A stretch of 64,000 nucleotides of DNA from NCBI RefSeq assembly GCF_900142875.1, contig NZ_FRCK01000002.1, positions 434,001-498,000 of the forward strand, in the 5' to 3' direction. This DNA is from Paracoccus solventivorans. GTDB lineage: Bacteria > Pseudomonadota > Alphaproteobacteria > Rhodobacterales > Rhodobacteraceae. The notes beneath the pieces are model-generated. The model had not been told where the DNA came from. It made no database searches and saw nothing but the letters and a program-made list of their open reading frames with translations. Shown here piece after piece: positions 35,566 to 45,008 of this stretch. The position numbers were made by a program, and so were the translations under genes. The stretch's first letter is position 1. Every line of letters begins with the position of its first letter.

Positions 35566-36950
35566 CGGGACGGCCGCACCCGTGCCGGCGCCTGTGGGCC
35601 GCGCTTGCGGCCTGTCTGGCGCTTGCGGCGGGGGCGGTCGCGGCACCGGCGCAGCCCATCGACCTGTCCCGGCTGTCGGTGCAGCCCAACCCCCGGCTGG
35701 GCCTGTCCTTCCCCGGCTCTCAGGTCCGCTATTACCCCTATATGGCCGACGCCGGCATCGGCGTCGCCCGCATCGCCGTCACCTGGGGGCTGATCGAGCC
35801 CCAGCGCGGCCGCTACAACTGGCGCGGGCTGGACGAGCGGGTGGGCAGCCTGCTGCGGCTGGGGATCCAGCCGTTCCTGACCTTTGAATCGCAGTCGGAC
35901 TGGGGCACCCGCCCGGACACGCGCGCGGTCAAGAACGGCGCCCCCGTCGAGCTCGAGGACTGGCGCCGCTTCGTCGCAAGCGTGGTCGAACGCTATGACG
36001 GCGACGGCCGCGACGACATGCCGGGGCTGGCCGGGCGGGTGCGCTACTATCAGGCCGCGAACGAATGGGAGAGCCCCGAGAACCCCTCGGGCGGGTGGAT
36101 CGGCTCGGGCGCGGAACTGATCGCACTGATCGACGCCACCCATGACGCGATCAAGGCCGCCGACGCCGACGCGGTGCATGTGCTGGGCGGCATCGCCTCG
36201 TTCAACATGGACGTGCTGCTGGTCGCGCTCGACCGCGCCGATTTCCGGGTCCAGCAACGCTGGAGCGCGCGCTCGGCCACGGTGTTCGACCGCGCCCGCA
36301 TCAAAAGCCCCGAGATCGCCGCCCTGATCCACGAACGGGTGCTGCCGGTGCTGCGGGACGCGCGCTACGACATGGCGGATGCGCATCTTTACGGCCCCGA
36401 GGCCCGCGACCCCGCGCGGCTGGCGCTGCTGGCGGAACTCAGCGGGCGGCCGGTGCTGTCGGCGGAATGCGGCGGGCCCTCGCGCGACTACGGGGGCGAG
36501 TACACGCCGCAGGGGCATTTCATCGCCGCGGTGCACCGCAACCTGGGCGTGCTGGCCGCGGGCGGGGCGTTCTGCCTGTGGTTCCGGCTGGGCGAGGACG
36601 ACCGCACCACCTGGGGCAACCGCTTCACCGCGCTTTACACCAACGACGCCCGCCCCAAGCCCGGGGTCTGGGCGTTCCGCATGCTGGCGCGGCTGCTGCG
36701 CCCGGGGGTGGAGCCCTACCCGCTGGGCGGCGACGGGTTCGAGCTGCGCGGCAGCGGCGCGCCCTTGCGGCTGGGCTGGGACGCGGGCGCGGACGCCGTG
36801 CTGGGCTGGGCCGCGCAGCAGGGCGTGCCCGCCTGGTGCCTGACCGACGCCCCCGCCGGGCTGCTGTCGCCGGCCGCGGGCGGCTGCCCGGCGGGCGGCT
36901 TCGTCATTGCCGGGCGCGATGTCGCCCAACTGCTTTCCCCCGATCCATGA
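35562..36950 (+). CDS. Exported glycoside-hydrolase-like protein (TIM barrel)
   Basis: 462 residues with a signal peptide (ALAACLALAAGAVAAPA). The body is a beta/alpha barrel: GIGVARIAVTWGLIEPQRGR is the first strand pattern and WESPENPSGGW holds a candidate acid/base glutamate after a conserved Asn (AANEWESP). AECGGPSRDY provides a candidate nucleophile glutamate on a later strand, followed by GGAFCLWFRLGEDD. It resembles clan GH-A enzymes, but no family number is claimed. Located between exporter and chain-length genes, it may trim or cut the polysaccharide in the periplasm or outside. The start overlaps the exporter stop (ATGA). Confidence 0.75.
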   Translation: MTGRPHPCRRLWAALAACLALAAGAVAAPAQPIDLSRLSVQPNPRLGLSFPGSQVRYYPYMADAGIGVARIAVTWGLIEPQRGRYNWRGLDERVGSLLRLGIQPFLTFESQSDWGTRPDTRAVKNGAPVELEDWRRFVASVVERYDGDGRDDMPGLAGRVRYYQAANEWESPENPSGGWIGSGAELIALIDATHDAIKAADADAVHVLGGIASFNMDVLLVALDRADFRVQQRWSARSATVFDRARIKSPEIAALIHERVLPVLRDARYDMADAHLYGPEARDPARLALLAELSGRPVLSAECGGPSRDYGGEYTPQGHFIAAVHRNLGVLAAGGAFCLWFRLGEDDRTTWGNRFTALYTNDARPKPGVWAFRMLARLLRPGVEPYPLGGDGFELRGSGAPLRLGWDAGADAVLGWAAQQGVPAWCLTDAPAGLLSPAAGGCPAGGFVIAGRDVAQLLSPDP

Positions 36951-36960
36951 TGGTGGCCGG

Positions 36961-38586
36961 ATGCTGAGACATTTCCTTGAGCTGCTGCGGGCCAGCCATC
37001 GCATGATCCTTGCCAGCGCGGCGGCGGCGGGGCTGGTGGCGCTGGTTCTCAGCGTGCTTCTGCTGAACGCGCGCCCGCTTTACGAGGCCAGCGTCACCGT
37101 CTCGATGGAGCCCTCCGAGGAAGAGCTGCGCTTCAACCGCAGCTTCATGGGGGTCAGCCAGTTCAACCCCGCCACCATCATCGCCCAGTCCCATATCGAG
37201 CGGCTGCTGAGCCGGCCGGTGGCGGAACGCGCGCTGGAGCTGCTGACCGCCGAGCTGGGGCAGATCCCGGCCAAGCCGCCCTCGCTGCTGTCGGCGCTCA
37301 GCACCCGGGTCTGGCAGGTATGGAACACGCTGAACTACGGCTATTCCGTGCAGCTCGACGACCAGCAGCAAATGCTGGCCGACCTGCAGAACGCGATTTC
37401 GGTCGAGATCGTCGAGGGTTCGTATATCCTCAACATCGCCGTCAGCTACGACAATGCCGCCATCGCCGCACAAGCGGCGAACGCGCTGGCCCGGGCCTAT
37501 GTGGAAGAGGCACGGGACGGGTTCCGCCGCGACGCGGCCGAGATCGCCGCCACCATCGCCACCGCCGAGGATGAGGCGCAGCGCCGCCTGTCCGAACACC
37601 GTCAGCAGCGGCAGGCGCTGGCAACCGAGCTGGGCGTCGCCGACCCGGTGGCCGAGCGCGCGATCCTGCTGCAGGCGCGCGAGGATGCCCGCGCCGCCCT
37701 GCGCACCGCCGAGGCCGAGCTGTCAGGCGAGGAACGCCGGCTGGCGACGCTGCGGCAGTCGCTGGCGACCCAGGCCGATGGTGAGATCGCGCGCGGCATC
37801 CGCGAATCGCTGGCCACCGGCCAGGCCGGGCTGGACCGGCTGACCGAGCTGCGCGCGCAGCGCCAGCAAGGGCTGGCCGAGCTCGCGGGCTCGCTGGCCG
37901 GGCTGGACGAGGCGCAGACCCGGCTGAGCGCGCTCGACGAACAGATCGCCGGGGTGGAAACCGACCTGGCGCAGCTGCAGGCGCTGCGGGTGGCCTCGGA
38001 ACTGTCGTCGCGGGCGCGGCTGTCGCAGGTGATGATCATCAATCCCGCCACGGTGCCGCTGTATCCGCGCTTTCCCAAGGTCGCGGTCAACACCGTGGTC
38101 GCGGTGCTGGTGGGGGCGATCCTGGCGCTGGTACCGGTGCTGGCGCGCGACGCGCTCGGCTCGCAATTGCGCACGGCGCTGGATGTCGAGCAGCTGGGCG
38201 CGCGCGCGCTGCCCTCGCTGTCGCGGCGCCGGATCGCGCGCGGCCGCCGGCTGGGGCCGGGCGAGGTCGACCGGCTGGTGCGCCGCATCGCCGCCGACCG
38301 CGGCGGCTGGCACGACCGGGTGCTGCTGGTCACCGGCTTCCTGCCTCAGGACGACATCCACCGGCTGGCGCGGGTGCTGGACGGCGCCGCGGGAAGCGAC
38401 GGCACGCCGATCCAGGCGGTGCCGCTGCTGCCCCTGACCGCGATCGAGGACTGGACGGCGCTGCCCGACCAGCCGCTGCTGGTGGCGCTGCGCTCGGGCG
38501 AGCTGGGGCGCAGCGAGCTGGCCTCGATGCAGGAAACCGCGGCCCGGGGGCAGCGCCCCGAACCGTATTATCTGGTGGTCCTGTGA
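36961..38586 (+). CDS. Wzz-type polysaccharide co-polymerase with degenerate C-terminal kinase-like domain
   Basis: 541 residues. The first helix (MILASAAAAGLVALVLSVLL), the Wzz domain, a long periplasmic coiled coil (about 190-340) and the second helix (VNTVVAVLVGAILALVPVLA), with the proline-rich approach NPATVPLYPRFPK, are all present. The cytoplasmic tail (about 410-541) has the outline of a tyrosine-kinase/ATPase domain, but the P-loop is missing. Where GxxxxGK(S/T) is expected it reads LLVTGFLPQDDIHRLARVL, and there is no tyrosine-rich tail. It would therefore set chain length without autophosphorylation. It starts 11 bases after the hydrolase gene. Confidence 0.82.
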   Translation: MLRHFLELLRASHRMILASAAAAGLVALVLSVLLLNARPLYEASVTVSMEPSEEELRFNRSFMGVSQFNPATIIAQSHIERLLSRPVAERALELLTAELGQIPAKPPSLLSALSTRVWQVWNTLNYGYSVQLDDQQQMLADLQNAISVEIVEGSYILNIAVSYDNAAIAAQAANALARAYVEEARDGFRRDAAEIAATIATAEDEAQRRLSEHRQQRQALATELGVADPVAERAILLQAREDARAALRTAEAELSGEERRLATLRQSLATQADGEIARGIRESLATGQAGLDRLTELRAQRQQGLAELAGSLAGLDEAQTRLSALDEQIAGVETDLAQLQALRVASELSSRARLSQVMIINPATVPLYPRFPKVAVNTVVAVLVGAILALVPVLARDALGSQLRTALDVEQLGARALPSLSRRRIARGRRLGPGEVDRLVRRIAADRGGWHDRVLLVTGFLPQDDIHRLARVLDGAAGSDGTPIQAVPLLPLTAIEDWTALPDQPLLVALRSGELGRSELASMQETAARGQRPEPYYLVVL

Positions 38587-38987
38587 CCGCCCCCCGGCCC
38601 CACCTGCCGGCTGCCCCGCCGACCACCTTGCCACCCGCCCGCGACCGGCGGCGGGGGCGGCGGGGCGCGCTGCTGGGCCACGAGGTGCACTTCCCCTGCT
38701 GGCCCTTTGACCGCCGGACCCCGGCCGCGCGCCACCCCGCCGAGGCCGCGGGATTCCAGCGCTTCACCGGCGGCCGCGGAAAGAGCCGCCGGGACGAGGA
38801 CCCGGACATGCTCAGCCGGGTGCATGTCCACGACCGCGCCTGCGGCGGCGGGCCGCTGTGGCTCGAGACGCCGCGATTCCGCGCCCGGCTGGGGGCGATG
38901 AGCGGGAACCTCTACCGGACGCCGGGGCTGATGGCGGACGCGCTGCCGCCGCGGTGCCGCTCTGCCGCGCCGGGGGGGCATGAATGA
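38583..38987 (+). CDS. Small protein of unknown function in the polysaccharide operon
   Basis: 134 residues from GTG at 38583, overlapping the Wzz stop (GTGA); its own stop overlaps the next start (ATGA). No membrane segment or signal is seen. It is arginine-rich with scattered histidines and two cysteines (HEVHFPCWPF, HVHDRACGGG). The exact coupling on both sides argues that it is translated, but the amino-acid mix could also arise from unselected GC-rich DNA. No family is recognised. Confidence 0.5.
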   Translation: MTAPRPHLPAAPPTTLPPARDRRRGRRGALLGHEVHFPCWPFDRRTPAARHPAEAAGFQRFTGGRGKSRRDEDPDMLSRVHVHDRACGGGPLWLETPRFRARLGAMSGNLYRTPGLMADALPPRCRSAAPGGHE

Positions 38988-40378
38988 CCGGGGCGCGGCA
39001 TCCGGGTCAGGCGCTGGCCGTCGCGGGGGCGGCGGCTGCGGCAGGGCTGGCGACGCTGGCGGCGGCGCTGGCGGCCTCGCCGGTGCTGGCGCTGGGGGTG
39101 CCGCTGGCGCTGGTCGGGGCGGTGGTGCTGCTGGCGCAGCCGTTCCTGGGCATCGCGGCGCTGGTGTTCCTGGGCCATCTCGACAGCATCGAAAAGCTGC
39201 TGTTCGGGTTCCTGCCGCTGTCGGGGTTCAAGGCGCTGACCGCGGCGACGCTGGCGGCGGCGCTGCTGACCGCGGCGCGGCGGCGCGACTGGATCGCGGG
39301 CGCGCTGCGCGACCCGGTGGTCACCTGCGCGCTGCTGTTCGGGCTGCTGGGCACGGTGTCCTTTCTGCTGGCCGACGAACGCGCCGTGGCGCTGTCCGAG
39401 ATGCGCAAGCTGGCCAGCCTGATCACCCTGCTGCTGCTGGTGGTGGCGCTGGTCGACACCCCGCGGCGGCTGGCGGCGATGATGTGGATCCTGATCGCCA
39501 GCTCGCTGGTCTCGGCGCTGATCCTGATCGCAGACATCCTGCTGGGTACGCATCTGCTGGCCACCTCCGAGGCCGCGACCACCGCGCAATCGTCCGAGGG
39601 CTTCGTACGCTCCTCCGGCGCCTCGGACCAGAACCCGACCACCGCGGCCTCGATGCTGCTGGTGGGGGTGGTGATGGCGCTGGTGCACGCGGTGGAAACC
39701 CCGCGGCTGCGGCTGGCGATGCTGGCGGCGGCGGCGCTGGGAACGGCGGCGCTGGTGATGTCCTTTGCCCGCTCGGCCGCCATTGCCTATGCGGTGGCGG
39801 CGCCGTGGCTGGGCTGGCGGCACCGCAATGCGCGCATGGCGCCGCTGGCGGGGTTCGGCATCCTGGTCGCGGGGCTTGCCGCCCTGCCCTTCGTCCCGGC
39901 CGAATACTGGAAACGGCTGGGCACGATCTTCGGGGCGGGCGGCGACTGGACGCTGGGGCGGCGGCTCAGCTACAACCTGATCGGGATGCGGCTGTTCGCC
40001 GAAAGCCCGCTGTTCGGCATCGGCCCGGGCAATTTCGCCGAACGCTTCGCCGACCCCGAGTTCCGCTATTTCCCCGGCCGCACCCTGCTGGGGCGCGAGC
40101 TGCACAACATGTATCTGTCGGTGCTGGCCCAGTACGGGCTGGCCGGGGCGGCGGCGTTCTGCGGGATGCTGGGCGCGGCGCTGGCGGCGCTGCGCCGGGT
40201 CCGGCGCGCCCCCGCCAACCCCGCGATGCGGGTCTGGGCGGGGGCGCTGGGGCTGGGGCTCGTCGCCTATCTGATCGCCAGCCTGTTCCTGCCCAACGAA
40301 TACACCAAATACACCTGGGTGCTGAGCGGGCTTGCCGCCGCGCTGGCGCGGGTGAACCGGCAGGAGCTTGCGCGATGA
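38984..40378 (+). CDS. O-antigen ligase/polymerase family protein (Wzy-like)
   Basis: 464 residues with about 11 membrane helices. The large periplasmic loop of the Wzy_C type is present (RRLSYNLIGMRLFAESPLFG, then IGPGNF and ELHNMYLSVLAQYGLAGAA). In this operon it most likely joins repeat units into the long polymer. The start overlaps the preceding stop (ATGA) and its end overlaps the next gene the same way. Confidence 0.85.
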   Translation: MTGARHPGQALAVAGAAAAAGLATLAAALAASPVLALGVPLALVGAVVLLAQPFLGIAALVFLGHLDSIEKLLFGFLPLSGFKALTAATLAAALLTAARRRDWIAGALRDPVVTCALLFGLLGTVSFLLADERAVALSEMRKLASLITLLLLVVALVDTPRRLAAMMWILIASSLVSALILIADILLGTHLLATSEAATTAQSSEGFVRSSGASDQNPTTAASMLLVGVVMALVHAVETPRLRLAMLAAAALGTAALVMSFARSAAIAYAVAAPWLGWRHRNARMAPLAGFGILVAGLAALPFVPAEYWKRLGTIFGAGGDWTLGRRLSYNLIGMRLFAESPLFGIGPGNFAERFADPEFRYFPGRTLLGRELHNMYLSVLAQYGLAGAAAFCGMLGAALAALRRVRRAPANPAMRVWAGALGLGLVAYLIASLFLPNEYTKYTWVLSGLAAALARVNRQELAR

Positions 40379-41595
40379 GGATCCTTGTCGTCGTCAGCGA
40401 GTTCCCCAAGCTGACCGAGACCTTCGTCTATCGCAACATCGCGGAATACCGCCGCGCCGGGCATCAGGTGACGCTGTTCTACGCCAAGGCGTTCTTTGCG
40501 GGCGAGCTGGTCCACGATTTCGCCCGCGACACCGCCCGCAGCGCCTTTACCTTCGGCTTCGCCGCGCCGCGCAGCCTGGGCGCGCTGGCGGCCGAGACGC
40601 TGCGCCGCCCGGGCGCGCAGGCGCGGCTGTGGGCGCAGATCGCCCGCGCCCACCGCGCCGAACCCCGCCGCGGCCTGCGCAGCTTTGCGGTGCTGCCCAA
40701 GGCGGTGGCGCTGGGGCACTGGTGCCGCGCGCAAGGGATCGACCATATCCACGCCGAGTTCGCCGGTTTCCCCGCCACCGTGGCGATGATCGCGGCAAGG
40801 GCCTCGGGCATCCCGTTCAGCTTTTCCGCCCATGCCAACGACATCTTCGTCTCGCAGGCGATGCTGGCCCACAAGGCCGCCGAGGCGCGTTTCGTGCGCA
40901 CCATCAGCCGCCACAACATCGACTGGCTGCGCCGCAACGTGCCCGGTTTCCCGATGGAGCGGCTGCGGCTGATCCCCTGCGGCGTGCCGCGCGAATTGCT
41001 GGATGCGCCCGGCCCGCCGCCGGTCGGCGACGGCCCGCTGAACGTGCTCTATGTCGGCTCGCTGATCGAGAAAAAGGGCGTGGCGCATCTGATCGCGGCG
41101 CTGGCCCGGCTGGCCCCCGGGGTGCCGCTGCGCGCCCGGATCATCGGCCGGGGCGAACTGGAACCGGCGCTGCGGCAGGCGGCGGCCGCGGCCGGTCTGG
41201 GCGAAACCGTCAGCTTCGACGGGCCGCAGGACGCCGAGGGCGTGCGCGCCGCCTATCGCTGGGCGCATGTGGTGGTGGTGCCCTCGGTCGTCGGCCGCGG
41301 CGGGCGCGCCGAGGGCATCCCCGTGGTGGCGATGGAGGCGCTGGCCCATGCGCGGCCCGTGGTCGCCTCGCGCCTGTCGGGCATCCCCGAGCTGGTCGAG
41401 CATGGGGTCACCGGCTGGCTGACCGAGCCCGGCGACGCCGCCGCCATCGCCGGGGCGCTGGCCGCGATCCGCGCCGACTGGCCGCGCGCCGCCGCCATCG
41501 CGCAGGCCGGGCGCGAGCGGGTGCGCGCCCGCTATCTGATCGAAGACAACGCCGCAGCCCTGCTGCGCGCGATGCAGGAGGAGGGGGCGGCATGA
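40375..41595 (+). CDS. Glycosyltransferase, GT4 family
   Basis: 406 residues of GT-B fold. The N-terminal domain starts ILVVVSEFPKLTETFVYRNI, a pattern of exopolysaccharide transferases of the colanic-acid WcaL/AmsK type. The C-terminal donor-binding domain has LNVLYVGSLIEKKGVAHLIA and the E-x7-E region EGIPVVAMEALAHARPVV. It is a cytoplasmic or membrane-edge enzyme adding one sugar to the lipid-linked repeat. It overlaps both neighbours by ATGA. Confidence 0.9.
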   Translation: MRILVVVSEFPKLTETFVYRNIAEYRRAGHQVTLFYAKAFFAGELVHDFARDTARSAFTFGFAAPRSLGALAAETLRRPGAQARLWAQIARAHRAEPRRGLRSFAVLPKAVALGHWCRAQGIDHIHAEFAGFPATVAMIAARASGIPFSFSAHANDIFVSQAMLAHKAAEARFVRTISRHNIDWLRRNVPGFPMERLRLIPCGVPRELLDAPGPPPVGDGPLNVLYVGSLIEKKGVAHLIAALARLAPGVPLRARIIGRGELEPALRQAAAAAGLGETVSFDGPQDAEGVRAAYRWAHVVVVPSVVGRGGRAEGIPVVAMEALAHARPVVASRLSGIPELVEHGVTGWLTEPGDAAAIAGALAAIRADWPRAAAIAQAGRERVRARYLIEDNAAALLRAMQEEGAA

Positions 41596-42731
41596 CCTGG
41601 GTTTTCTGGCTGTCGGCGGCGGCGCTGGCCTACAGCATCGCGGGCTATGGGCTGCTGGTGATGGCGCTGGCGCGGCTGGCGCCGCCGCGGCCGCCGGTGC
41701 CGCCGGCGCAGCCGCTGCGCTTCAGCTTCCTGATCGCCGCCCATAACGAGGCCGCGCATATCGGGGCCAAGATCCGCGACACGCTGGCGCAGGACGCCGG
41801 CCCCCACGCGGTCGAGGTGATCGTGGTCTCGGACGGCTCGACCGACGGCACCGCCGCGCTGGCCCGCCGCGTCGCCGACCCGCGCGTGCAGGTGTTCGAG
41901 CTGCCCGGCCATCAGGGAAAGGCCGCCGCGATCAACCTGGGGCTGCAGCATTGCCGGGGCGAGGTGGTGGTGTTCTCGGACGCCAACAGCCTGCTGCGGC
42001 CCGGCTCGCTTCTGGCGATGGCGCAGCATTTCGGCGACCCGCAGGTGGGCGGCGTCTGCGGGCGGATCACCGTTCCGGCGAAGCGTTCCGGGGCGAACGG
42101 GCAGGCCGAGGGGCTGTACTGGCGCTATGACCAGGCGATCAAGGCGGCGGAATCGCGGCTGGGGGGCACGGTGTCGGCGCAGGGCTCGATCTATGCGCTA
42201 AGGCGCGGGCTGACGCGGCCGCTGATCCCGGGCTGCGCCGATGATTTCCTGATGTCGGTCAACGCGGTGGCGGCCGGGCACCGGCTGGTGTTCGAGCCGC
42301 GCGCCACCACCGCCGAACCGGTCAGCGAAAAGCTGGGCCGCGAGATGGGGCGACGGACACGCTCGACCGAGCGCGGCTGGCGGGCGCTGATGGTCCACCG
42401 GGCGCTGATGAACCCGCTGCGCACCGGCTGGTACGGCTGGCAGCTGTTCTCGCACAAGCTGGTGCGGCGGCTGAACCCGCTGTTCCTGATCGCGCTCTTG
42501 CTGTCCAATCTGGCGCTAGTCGGGCACGGCTGGTTCTACGCGCTGACCGCGGCGGCGCAGCTGCTGTTCTACGGGCTGGGGCTGGCGGCCATCGCCTTGC
42601 CGGCGGTGCGGCGGTTCAAGCCGGCCGGGCTGGCGGCGTTCTTCATCTTTACCCATGCGGCGATGCTGCGCGGCATCCTGCGCTATTACCGCGGCTATAA
42701 AAGCGTGACCTGGCGGCCGGTGCGGGAATGA
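41592..42731 (+). CDS. Glycosyltransferase, GT2 family, membrane-bound
   Basis: 379 residues. An N-terminal helix is followed by a GT-A domain with the first nucleotide-binding segment SFLIAAHNEAAHIGAKI, VVSDGSTDGT, a metal-binding region VVVFSDANSLLRPGS and a downstream ADDFLMSVNAV acid pair. The catalytic domain is closed by R-rich segments (GRRTRSTERGWRAL), and three to four helices follow. The layout is that of processive or membrane-embedded GT2 enzymes. It overlaps the next gene by ATGA. Confidence 0.88.
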   Translation: MTWVFWLSAAALAYSIAGYGLLVMALARLAPPRPPVPPAQPLRFSFLIAAHNEAAHIGAKIRDTLAQDAGPHAVEVIVVSDGSTDGTAALARRVADPRVQVFELPGHQGKAAAINLGLQHCRGEVVVFSDANSLLRPGSLLAMAQHFGDPQVGGVCGRITVPAKRSGANGQAEGLYWRYDQAIKAAESRLGGTVSAQGSIYALRRGLTRPLIPGCADDFLMSVNAVAAGHRLVFEPRATTAEPVSEKLGREMGRRTRSTERGWRALMVHRALMNPLRTGWYGWQLFSHKLVRRLNPLFLIALLLSNLALVGHGWFYALTAAAQLLFYGLGLAAIALPAVRRFKPAGLAAFFIFTHAAMLRGILRYYRGYKSVTWRPVRE

Positions 42732-43840
42732 CCGCCCCGGCGCGCATCGGCTTTGTCATGCCGCATCTGCGCCACGGCGGCGCCGAGCGGGTGGTGCTGG
42801 AATTGCTGCGCCATCTCGACCGGGGGCGGTTCCAGCCGCTGCTGATCCTGCAACGCCGCGACGGCGATTACCTGGCGCTGCTGCCGCCGGACGTGCCGGT
42901 GATCGCGCTGCGCCACCCTCGCCCGCCCGGCTGCGTGATCGCGCTGGCCCGGACGCTGCGGCGCGAGCGGATCGCGCTGATCCACAGCGCCACCAACGCC
43001 ACCAATCTTTACGCCGCAACCGCCGCCCGGCTGGCGCGCGGGCGCAGCCGGGTGGTGATCGCCGAGCACACCCCGCTCGACTTCAGCCTCAGCCGCGCCA
43101 AGTGGCTGGCGCTGCGGCGCGGGGCGATGCGGCTGGCCTATCCGCTGGCCGATCTGATGGTGGCGCCGCTTCCCGAGATCGGGGCCGAGGCCGCGCGCTT
43201 CCTGGGCCCCGCGGCACCGCCGTTCCGCTGCCTGCCGAACCCGGTGGTCGCGGCGCTGGCGCCGCCGCGCGACCAGCCGGCGCTGGCCTTGCGGATCGCC
43301 AGCGTCGGGCGGCTGGCGGCGGTCAAACGCTTCGACCTGCTGATCGTTGCATTTGCCACGTTCCGCGCCCGCCATCCGGCCGCCACGCTGACCCTGTTCG
43401 GCGACGGCCCGGAACGCCCGGCGCTGGAACGTCTGGCCGCCGGACTGGGGCTGGGAACTTCGGTCGCCTTTGCGGGCTATGTCGAGGATGTGCCGACGCG
43501 GCTGGCGGGCTGCGACCTGTTCGTCTGCACCTCGGAACGCGAGGGCTTCGGCAATGCGATGGTCGAGGCGATGGCGGCCGGGGTGCCGGTGCTCAGCACC
43601 GATTGCCCGTTCGGGCCGCGGCTGCTGTTGCGCGGCGGGCAGGCGGGGCGGCTGGTGGCGGCCGACGACGCCGCATCGCTGGCAGCAGCGATGCTGCAGC
43701 TGGCCGAGGACCGCGCGTCCCGGCGCGCCCATGCGGCGGCGGGACGCCAGGTCGCCGCGGGGTTCGGGGTGGCGCAGGCGGTCGCCGCCTATGAGCAGGC
43801 GTTCGCCGCGGTTCTGGCCGGCCGGCCGGAAGCGGCCTAG
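42728..43840 (+). CDS. Glycosyltransferase, GT4 family
   Basis: 370 residues of GT-B fold. The acceptor domain starts IGFVMPHLRHGGAERVVLEL, typical of WbaZ/WecH-like and MshA-like GT4 enzymes. The donor domain has IASVGRLAAVKRFDLLIVAF and SEREGFGNAMVEAMAAGVPV, including both glutamates of the E-x7-E motif. It adds a sugar to the growing repeat unit; sugar and linkage are unknown. It starts in the ATGA shared with the GT2 gene. Confidence 0.9.
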   Translation: MTAPARIGFVMPHLRHGGAERVVLELLRHLDRGRFQPLLILQRRDGDYLALLPPDVPVIALRHPRPPGCVIALARTLRRERIALIHSATNATNLYAATAARLARGRSRVVIAEHTPLDFSLSRAKWLALRRGAMRLAYPLADLMVAPLPEIGAEAARFLGPAAPPFRCLPNPVVAALAPPRDQPALALRIASVGRLAAVKRFDLLIVAFATFRARHPAATLTLFGDGPERPALERLAAGLGLGTSVAFAGYVEDVPTRLAGCDLFVCTSEREGFGNAMVEAMAAGVPVLSTDCPFGPRLLLRGGQAGRLVAADDAASLAAAMLQLAEDRASRRAHAAAGRQVAAGFGVAQAVAAYEQAFAAVLAGRPEAA

Positions 43841-43861
43841 AGGGGGGGGAAAGGGACGGGA

Positions 43862-44911
43862 ATGGCAGTCAGGATCGAACCCCGCGGCCCCGAGATCCGC
43901 CAGCAGTTCCTTGCGAGGATGGCCGAGACCTTCGACGCGGCCGCGGTGGCGCGCAAGGACCGCTGCTGGGACTGGCTGTTCCACCCGCCGCTGGGCCCCG
44001 ACGCCCCCCGGGTGCAGGTGCTGTCCGCCTGGCATGGCGACCAGCTGGCCGGCGGCGCCATCCACGGCGTCACCGCCTATTGGATCGACGGGCAAGAGCG
44101 GTATCTGCGCCCACCCTACGGCACCAACATCGACCCGAAGATCCGCGGCCTCGGCATCAGCCTGATCCGGGCGTTCTACGCGGATTCGGGCATCGGGCTT
44201 CCCATCGGCGACCAGCTGGCGCGGGTGAACGAGAAATACGGCGCCCGCAACGCCGCCCGCGTGCAGATGTTCGCGCCGCTGCGGGCGGGCAGCGCGGTGG
44301 CGCGGCGCCGCCCCGCCGCCGCGCCGCTGGCGGGCTTGGGCAACGCGCTCTGGTCGGCCTGGCGCGGCATCGCGGCCCAGCGCGGCCCCCGGCTGGCGCG
44401 CGGCGAGAGCATCGCCGACGCCGGTGCCTTCGGCGACGAGCATGACGCGTTCTGGCGCCAGGCCGCGGCGAACCACCGTTTCCTCCAGATCCGCGACGCC
44501 GCCTTCATGCGCTGGCGGTTCCGCGAGATGCCGTTGCAGCGATACGACGTGCTGCAGCTGCGCCGGGATGGCGAGCTGCGGGGCTATGTCGCCGTCGGCC
44601 ATGCCATCGACCCGGCCCGCGGCACCGGACAGGTCACCGACATCCTGACCATCGACGACGACCCGCGCGAACTGGCGCTGCTGCTGCGCGCGGCGCTGCG
44701 CCGGCTGCACGCGCTGGGGGCCGAGGTCGCGGCCTTTGGCTGCGTCGCCACCCCGGCGCTGACCGAGGCCGCGCGGCTGGCCGGGTTTTCCCGCAGCAAG
44801 CCCACCCGGCCCGCGCAGGTGTTTTTCAGCGACCCGGCCGAGATGCAGCGCATCGACGGGATCCTGCCGCATCTCTACCTGACCCGCGCCGACCAGGACG
44901 AGGATTACTGA
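43862..44911 (+). CDS. GNAT-like acyltransferase domain protein
   Basis: 349 residues, no signal or membrane helix. It is built of two GNAT-like halves: the first around NIDPKIRGLGISLIRAFYAD (the place of the acetyl-CoA-binding loop), the second from FLQIRDAAFMRWRFREMP to ADQDEDY. This is the shape of FemAB-like or polysaccharide-modifying acyltransferases of exopolysaccharide clusters. An A-rich, G-rich ribosome site (GGGAAAGGGACGG) lies upstream. It is the last gene of the operon; about 100 bases separate it from the convergent IclR gene. Confidence 0.65.
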   Translation: MAVRIEPRGPEIRQQFLARMAETFDAAAVARKDRCWDWLFHPPLGPDAPRVQVLSAWHGDQLAGGAIHGVTAYWIDGQERYLRPPYGTNIDPKIRGLGISLIRAFYADSGIGLPIGDQLARVNEKYGARNAARVQMFAPLRAGSAVARRRPAAAPLAGLGNALWSAWRGIAAQRGPRLARGESIADAGAFGDEHDAFWRQAAANHRFLQIRDAAFMRWRFREMPLQRYDVLQLRRDGELRGYVAVGHAIDPARGTGQVTDILTIDDDPRELALLLRAALRRLHALGAEVAAFGCVATPALTEAARLAGFSRSKPTRPAQVFFSDPAEMQRIDGILPHLYLTRADQDEDY

Positions 44912-45008
44912 GCGTCGGCCACCCCCGCCATGGTGGCGGAAGGCCCCGGGGCCGTCATCCGAACCGAAGGCCCGGCCGCGACTGTCCCGTGGCAGCCGCC
45001 CGCCCGGC

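Noticed and set aside
38980..41595. An 871-codon open frame on the plus strand
   Set aside because: Only its second half (from 40,375) is a real gene. The first half is an out-of-frame reading of the Wzy-like gene, rich in Gly/Ala/Arg with no domain.
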